Assembly: GCA_021780095.1 (NCBI GenBank)
Contig: JAJXZK010000301.1
Location: 1-11,419 of the forward strand
Source of the DNA: Acidobacteriota bacterium
GTDB lineage: Bacteria; Acidobacteriota; Terriglobia; Terriglobales; Acidobacteriaceae
Reading direction: 5' to 3'
DNA: 11,419 nucleotides
Both the position numbers and the translations under genes were made by a program. A model generated the notes under the pieces. The model was not told where the DNA came from and did no database searches. It worked only from the letters and a program-made list of their open reading frames with translations. This document shows, piece by piece, positions 7,644 to 11,419 of the stretch. How positions within the stretch are numbered: position 1 is the first letter of the stretch; each line of letters begins with the position of its first letter.

Positions 7644-10600
7644 TCAGAACTGAAAGCGCGCGCTCAACTGAATTTCCCTTCCGGGGGTCATCGCCATGGT
7701 AATGGAGCCAAACTGCGGTGTATTCACAAAGCGATTTGGCGAGCCAAGGTTGGTGTGGTTGAATGCGTTAAAAAAATCGCCTCGAACCAGAAAAGCCATC
7801 TGCTTGTGAAGCGGCATTGTCCTCTGTGCGGAGAGGTCCATCGTCTGCATCCCCGGGCCATAAACCGAATTGCGTCCTGCATTGCCAAATGTATAGGGAG
7901 CAGGCGCCGCAAACGCAGCACGGTTGATCCAATGGGCGGAGTTTCGAGTCCCAGGGCCAAAGATTGGCTTTCCGGTAACGTTGGCGCGGATGGGATTTTC
8001 TCCGAGGATCGTACCGGCGTTTGCCGTATCTCCGAACACCGACACGGTAAATGGATATCCCGACTCCGCCTGATAGATCATGGAAAACATCCAGTTTTCC
8101 GTGGCCATACGCGTCCAGTTCGAACGCATATACGCAGGTCCGGCATACACCGCGCTTACAACAAATCGCTGGGGGATATCGCAGGCAGGTCCTTTTTCCG
8201 CAGCCAGATCGTTGTTGTTCTGCGGTATGGTCGACTCGTACATAGGAGAGCGGAAGTCCGGCGCATTGCTCAAATTTTTTGAGAACGTGTAATTTGCCAG
8301 AATGCTGAACCCATGGCTGTAACGCCTCCGCAGGTTGATGTAGCCCGCGTCGTACCAACTCTGTGCCGTGGTTTCCAGCAGATTGATCGCGCTCACAGGA
8401 AATGTCAGGCTGGCGACATTGATCCGAGTGCCTTCGATCACCGGAGGAATGACCGTTCCCTGTGCGAAGCTGATGTGCTGAAATGGACGGCGCGGCTCAA
8501 TGGCGCCGGGGCCAGGCAATGCGTTGTTGATCAGGTGCGCGCGTTGTAAATGGAAGCCGCGCGCTCCTAGATAGCCAATTTCCACCGTGGTTGCAGCGCC
8601 CAACGATTTCTCAATGGTGGCATTCCATTGCTGGATGTACTGCGGCGATGGGTGCAGGCTAAACGAGGCGAAGCTGACAACTGTCTTACCCAGAACAGCC
8701 GGCGCGAAATTGAACCCCGCGATGGCCGGGGAGGGCGTGTAGTTGTCTCCCTGGTCCGTCTCCGGAAAGACGTAAGGCACATTGTGGCGCTGATTGCACC
8801 ATGAGTTATAGTCGACCGGCGTGAAGAAGATGCCATAGGCACCGCGCACAATCAGCCCCAGGCTGGGAATATTGTGGGCGATGCCGACACGCGGCGCCAA
8901 GTCCAGATGGTTCGCATACATCAACCCGTTGGGGTACTTCTCCTGGCCGCCAATGAAAGCCACCGGCGTGCCGGAAGACAGGTCGAGGTTGCTGTTGGTG
9001 AAATGCGCGTCCCACAATGGACTGGCATACTCATAGCGCAGCCCGAAATTCAGGGTGGTATTCGCTGATACGCGCCACTCGTCCTGCGCGAACGCGTCCG
9101 CAAACCAGCCACGCAGGTCCATCGCGGGAACACCAGCCTGCCGTTGCCGAACGACGGGCAAGCCCAGCAAGAAGCTCGCCAGCGCCGAACCCGTCCCGTC
9201 ATTTGAAGCGGTGCGGGAAGTGTAGCCATTGGTGAACTGGTAAAAGCCGCGGTTCTGAAAAAATCCCCACATCGGCCACAGGAAGCGCCGGTAGCTCGCG
9301 CCAAACTGGAGATTGTGACGGCCACGCTGCCAGAACAGCGCATCGCGTCCTTCATACATGGTGTCCCAGTCGTGAACGGGCGTCGCGGCAAAAGAATCCC
9401 CAAATCCGGAATAATTTTGTACCGTAAACCACGGCGCGCCCCAGGCACCCGGGCCTCCAAAGCCTACTCCTTGAATACCTAATTGACCCACGATGTTATT
9501 CACATTATTGTTCTGCGACTGTAAAAACATCGACAGGCGGGAGGCGGCGATGGTTGCGGTATTCAAGAACGCGGGCGAAAAAATATGGTTCCATGAGCCG
9601 GTTGCCTGCTGCGCCAGATTGTCGTTGAAAACGCCGAACCCAGGCAGGTTGATCGGAGAAAATCCCGTCTCACTCGATCCGGAATAGCGCGCCAAAATCA
9701 CGTCTCCATTGGCAAAGTTATGATCGAACCGAAGCGTTCCCTGATTCCAGTTCTGCGTCTCGTTGCGCACGTCCATATAGTTGTTTGAATCCACTCCTGG
9801 CCCTCCCATATTGGGCCGCGGCAAATATCGCGTCATGAACTGGGTGGCTACGGAGTTGAGATCGCTGTTGGGAATTTGATTGTTGGGAAATTGATCGCGG
9901 ACCACAGGACCGCTGCCTGATTGGGGCGTGGACGGATCATAGATCTTGACGCCGCTGTGGCTGAAGTCTCCGTTGATTTCCGCCAATGTGGGCACAGTGT
10001 CGATCATGGTGTCTGTCTGGGTGTGCCTGTAACCTTCAAAATTTAGAAAGAAAAAGGTGTGCCGCATGCGAACCATCGGACCACCCAGAGAGCCTCCAAA
10101 TTGGTTCTGCACCAGATAATTGTTGCTGTTCATTTGCTCAAACGTGTTGGCATCGAGCACGCTATTTCGCACGTAGTCGTAGAGAGTCCCGTGCAACTGC
10201 TTCGTTCCGGAACGGGTAACAATGTTGATCTGCCCACCACCGGCCCCACCCTCATCGGCTGCATACGTGGAGGTATCAACGCGGAACTCTTGAATGGCGT
10301 CAAGAGAAAGACTGATGTTCTGGGTCCAGAATGTCGGGTCCGTGTTGATGCCACCGTCGAGAAGATAGTAATTGGCGTTGGGACGCCCTCCTCCCACGCT
10401 GATGGCGGAGTTTTGACCCGGGCGCCAATAAAGCGCGGTGACATCTCCCTGCTGGGCGCCGGCGCCGGAGTGTACTCCGGGCACCGTAATTGCCAGGTCC
10501 AACACCATGCGCCCATTCAGCGGCAGGTTCTCAATATCTTTCGGCTCAATCACTTCGCCCACGCTGGTCTTCGTTGAGTCCATTACGATCGATCCTCCCT

Positions 10601-10988
10601 TGACGGAAATCGATTGCGCCAGTGAGGCGATTTGAAGATGGAAATCGAGAGCCAGGTTCTGATCGACTTCCAGCGTCAGAGTTTGACTGAGAGGAACATA
10701 ACCCGCCAAAGCCACGGAAACCGAATAGGTTCCGGCCAGAATCAAGGGCGCTTCATAGAGGCCCACAGAATTGGTAGCCAGATTCCTGGTTGCACCGGTC
10801 GCGGTCGCGGTCAGGGTAACCTTGGCTCCTGAAACCGGGTGGTTCTGCGGATCACGCACAACCCCGTGCAGATTTGCAAAATTCGATTGTGCATATGCTG
10901 TTACAGCGAGCCAGAAGCACAAAAACACCCAGAAATATCGGGTCGTAGTTTTTACGAGCTTCCTGGAAAACGGAGCATTGCATCGCAA
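7644..10988 (-). CDS. TonB-dependent outer-membrane transporter with carboxypeptidase-regulatory-like N-terminal domain
   Basis: This is an outer-membrane receptor that should import a large or scarce substrate using TonB/ExbBD energy. With the start used here (1114 residues) it has a signal peptide with basic n-region (SRKLVKTTTR), hydrophobic core at about 18-30 and cleavage after AYA at 33. Next come a CarboxypepD-reg-like beta-sandwich at about 38-120 (LHGVVRDPQNHPVSGAKVTL) and a plug at about 139-262 with NLPLNGR (154-160) and YYLLDGGINTD (207-217). A long barrel follows, ending NAFNHTNLGSPNRF...LSARFQF with the terminal Phe expected for BAM recognition. This layout is that of the large acidobacterial Oar-like receptors. 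The start is uncertain. The frame stays open to a TTG at 11231, but the extra 81 residues do not resemble the family and would bury the signal peptide. TTG 10988 and GTG 11006 are the best internal choices, neither with a clear ribosome-binding site. It is the first gene of the - strand set. Substrate unknown. Confidence 0.92.
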   Translation of the reverse strand: MRCNAPFSRKLVKTTTRYFWVFLCFWLAVTAYAQSNFANLHGVVRDPQNHPVSGAKVTLTATATGATRNLATNSVGLYEAPLILAGTYSVSVALAGYVPLSQTLTLEVDQNLALDFHLQIASLAQSISVKGGSIVMDSTKTSVGEVIEPKDIENLPLNGRMVLDLAITVPGVHSGAGAQQGDVTALYWRPGQNSAISVGGGRPNANYYLLDGGINTDPTFWTQNISLSLDAIQEFRVDTSTYAADEGGAGGGQINIVTRSGTKQLHGTLYDYVRNSVLDANTFEQMNSNNYLVQNQFGGSLGGPMVRMRHTFFFLNFEGYRHTQTDTMIDTVPTLAEINGDFSHSGVKIYDPSTPQSGSGPVVRDQFPNNQIPNSDLNSVATQFMTRYLPRPNMGGPGVDSNNYMDVRNETQNWNQGTLRFDHNFANGDVILARYSGSSETGFSPINLPGFGVFNDNLAQQATGSWNHIFSPAFLNTATIAASRLSMFLQSQNNNVNNIVGQLGIQGVGFGGPGAWGAPWFTVQNYSGFGDSFAATPVHDWDTMYEGRDALFWQRGRHNLQFGASYRRFLWPMWGFFQNRGFYQFTNGYTSRTASNDGTGSALASFLLGLPVVRQRQAGVPAMDLRGWFADAFAQDEWRVSANTTLNFGLRYEYASPLWDAHFTNSNLDLSSGTPVAFIGGQEKYPNGLMYANHLDLAPRVGIAHNIPSLGLIVRGAYGIFFTPVDYNSWCNQRHNVPYVFPETDQGDNYTPSPAIAGFNFAPAVLGKTVVSFASFSLHPSPQYIQQWNATIEKSLGAATTVEIGYLGARGFHLQRAHLINNALPGPGAIEPRRPFQHISFAQGTVIPPVIEGTRINVASLTFPVSAINLLETTAQSWYDAGYINLRRRYSHGFSILANYTFSKNLSNAPDFRSPMYESTIPQNNNDLAAEKGPACDIPQRFVVSAVYAGPAYMRSNWTRMATENWMFSMIYQAESGYPFTVSVFGDTANAGTILGENPIRANVTGKPIFGPGTRNSAHWINRAAFAAPAPYTFGNAGRNSVYGPGMQTMDLSAQRTMPLHKQMAFLVRGDFFNAFNHTNLGSPNRFVNTPQFGSITMAMTPGREIQLSARFQF

Positions 10989-11087
10989 ATTCGATGGATC
11001 ACGCACAAACGCGATGAACGATGCGAGCGGAAGAAATAGCTCCGTCAATCCTGCAACTCGATGGTTTCTCAGTTTCGTTCTCCCGGT

Positions 11088-11094
11088 ATTTATA
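11088..11094 (-). promoter_or_regulatory. Possible -10 element of the transporter promoter
   Basis: TATAAAT on the - strand lies in a locally AT-rich patch about 100 bases before TTG 10988. No good -35 hexamer was found 16-18 bases upstream, so it is only a candidate. If transcription begins near 11081, the 11231 start codon would lie outside the transcript, in line with the shorter protein chosen here. Confidence 0.25.
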
Positions 11095-11355
11095 TATAGG
11101 TTGCGACTCGCCGCGATACCCGCCTGTTGCACCCGGACATACCGGTCACAAATCGTCTTCGGCTTGTTCGCCAAGCTTCTTTGATTGGAGACAGAATGGT
11201 CAAGCAACCTGGGGTGGAGAGCCGTCTGCAACTTTCGATGGAGTCCAAAACGTCAGTAGCTTTGCACGGAGCGAATGTTCGCAAAGAAAACCCAGGCCTG
11301 CTCGTCGTCAACCATCGGGTTCGTCCTCGTTCGTCCGCGCCGGCAACCCGCTTGC

Positions 11356-11377
11356 GACCGTGATGTGAATCACCGTC
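11356..11377. promoter_or_regulatory. 22-base inverted repeat with GTGA-N6-TCAC core, candidate CRP/FNR-family site
   Basis: The plus strand reads GAC-C-GTGAT-GTGA-ATCAC-C-GTC: eight complementary base pairs per arm broken by one C/C mismatch, around a four-base centre. It contains GTGA-N6-TCAC (11360-11373), the core of CRP/FNR-superfamily sites. It is about 370 bases upstream of the chosen transporter start and close to a possible divergent gene at the edge, so it could serve either. The regulator is not in this window. Confidence 0.4.
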
Positions 11378-11419
11378 AATTAAATCGTTATAGACGGTAA
11401 GGGTATGATGGGTTGGCTA

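Larger units (their letters stand above)
10989..11419. other. Non-coding region upstream of the TonB-dependent transporter
   Basis: There are about 430 bases without a supported gene. The transporter frame extends into it to 11231, but the translation is unlike the family. Contents: an AT-rich stretch with TATAAAT on the - strand (11094-11088), nested small inverted repeats at 11260-11286 (CTTTGC...GCAAAG around GCGAA-TG-TTCGC), and a strong imperfect palindrome at 11356-11377. At the very edge, AAGGG followed by ATGATG at 11405-11410 could be the start of a + strand gene running out of the window; five codons are too few to judge. Confidence 0.5.

Noticed and set aside
11260..11286. CTTTGC/GCAAAG arms with a nested GCGAA-TG-TTCGC inverted repeat.
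   Set aside because: The two hairpins share bases and exclude each other, the arms are short, and there is no T-run or clear promoter beside them. Noted in the non-coding entry only.
1..11419. CRISPR arrays, tRNA or rRNA genes, insertion sequences or attachment sites.
   Set aside because: No regularly spaced repeats, no cloverleaf or rRNA-like stretch, no transposase frame and no terminal inverted repeats were seen on either strand.

Overview
The window looks like chromosome from an Acidobacteriota member, probably class Terriglobia. This rests on three things: a TonB-dependent transporter with an N-terminal carboxypeptidase-regulatory-like domain, a long beta-barrel and a C-terminal FNH...GREIQLSARFQF ending; a TPR-containing multihaem cytochrome beside a CRTAC1-type propeller protein; and moderately high GC. 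The assignment is by family resemblance only, with no search behind it.

Layout, left to right. Positions 1-468 hold no supportable gene. They contain a possible promoter (127-153) with a LacI-like CAATCGATTG palindrome just downstream. Two + strand genes follow: a LacI-family repressor (469-1617) and a 12-TM sugar-type MFS permease (1574-2776). The permease starts inside the repressor gene, behind its own AAGGAG ribosome-binding site. They look like one bicistronic catabolic unit in which a small solute is sensed and imported across the inner membrane.

Tail to tail with these, only 48 bases away, lies a - strand gene set that reads from right to left. It comprises a TonB-dependent outer-membrane transporter (7644-10988), a 959-residue membrane-anchored five-haem cytochrome c with C-terminal TPRs (4642-7521), and a Tat-exported seven-bladed FG-GAP/ASPIC-UnbV protein of the CRTAC1 type (2825-4645). 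The last two overlap by four bases (TTGA) and are probably translationally coupled. The transporter ends 122 bases before the cytochrome gene, with no convincing terminator between them, so the three may be one operon. About 430 bases at the right end (10989-11419) appear non-coding. They hold a strong 22-base inverted repeat with a GTGA-N6-TCAC core, a candidate regulator site for the operon or for a divergent gene beyond the edge.

As a working model, the - strand set is a cell-envelope module: an outer-membrane importer, a quinone-side or periplasmic electron carrier that also carries a protein-interaction scaffold, and a calcium-type beta-propeller exported already folded. Its substrate cannot be read from the sequence. 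A link between this module and the LacI/MFS pair is suggested only by proximity. The most interesting parts are the fused architecture of the cytochrome, which may carry a b-type haem site in its membrane domain, and its coupling to the propeller protein.
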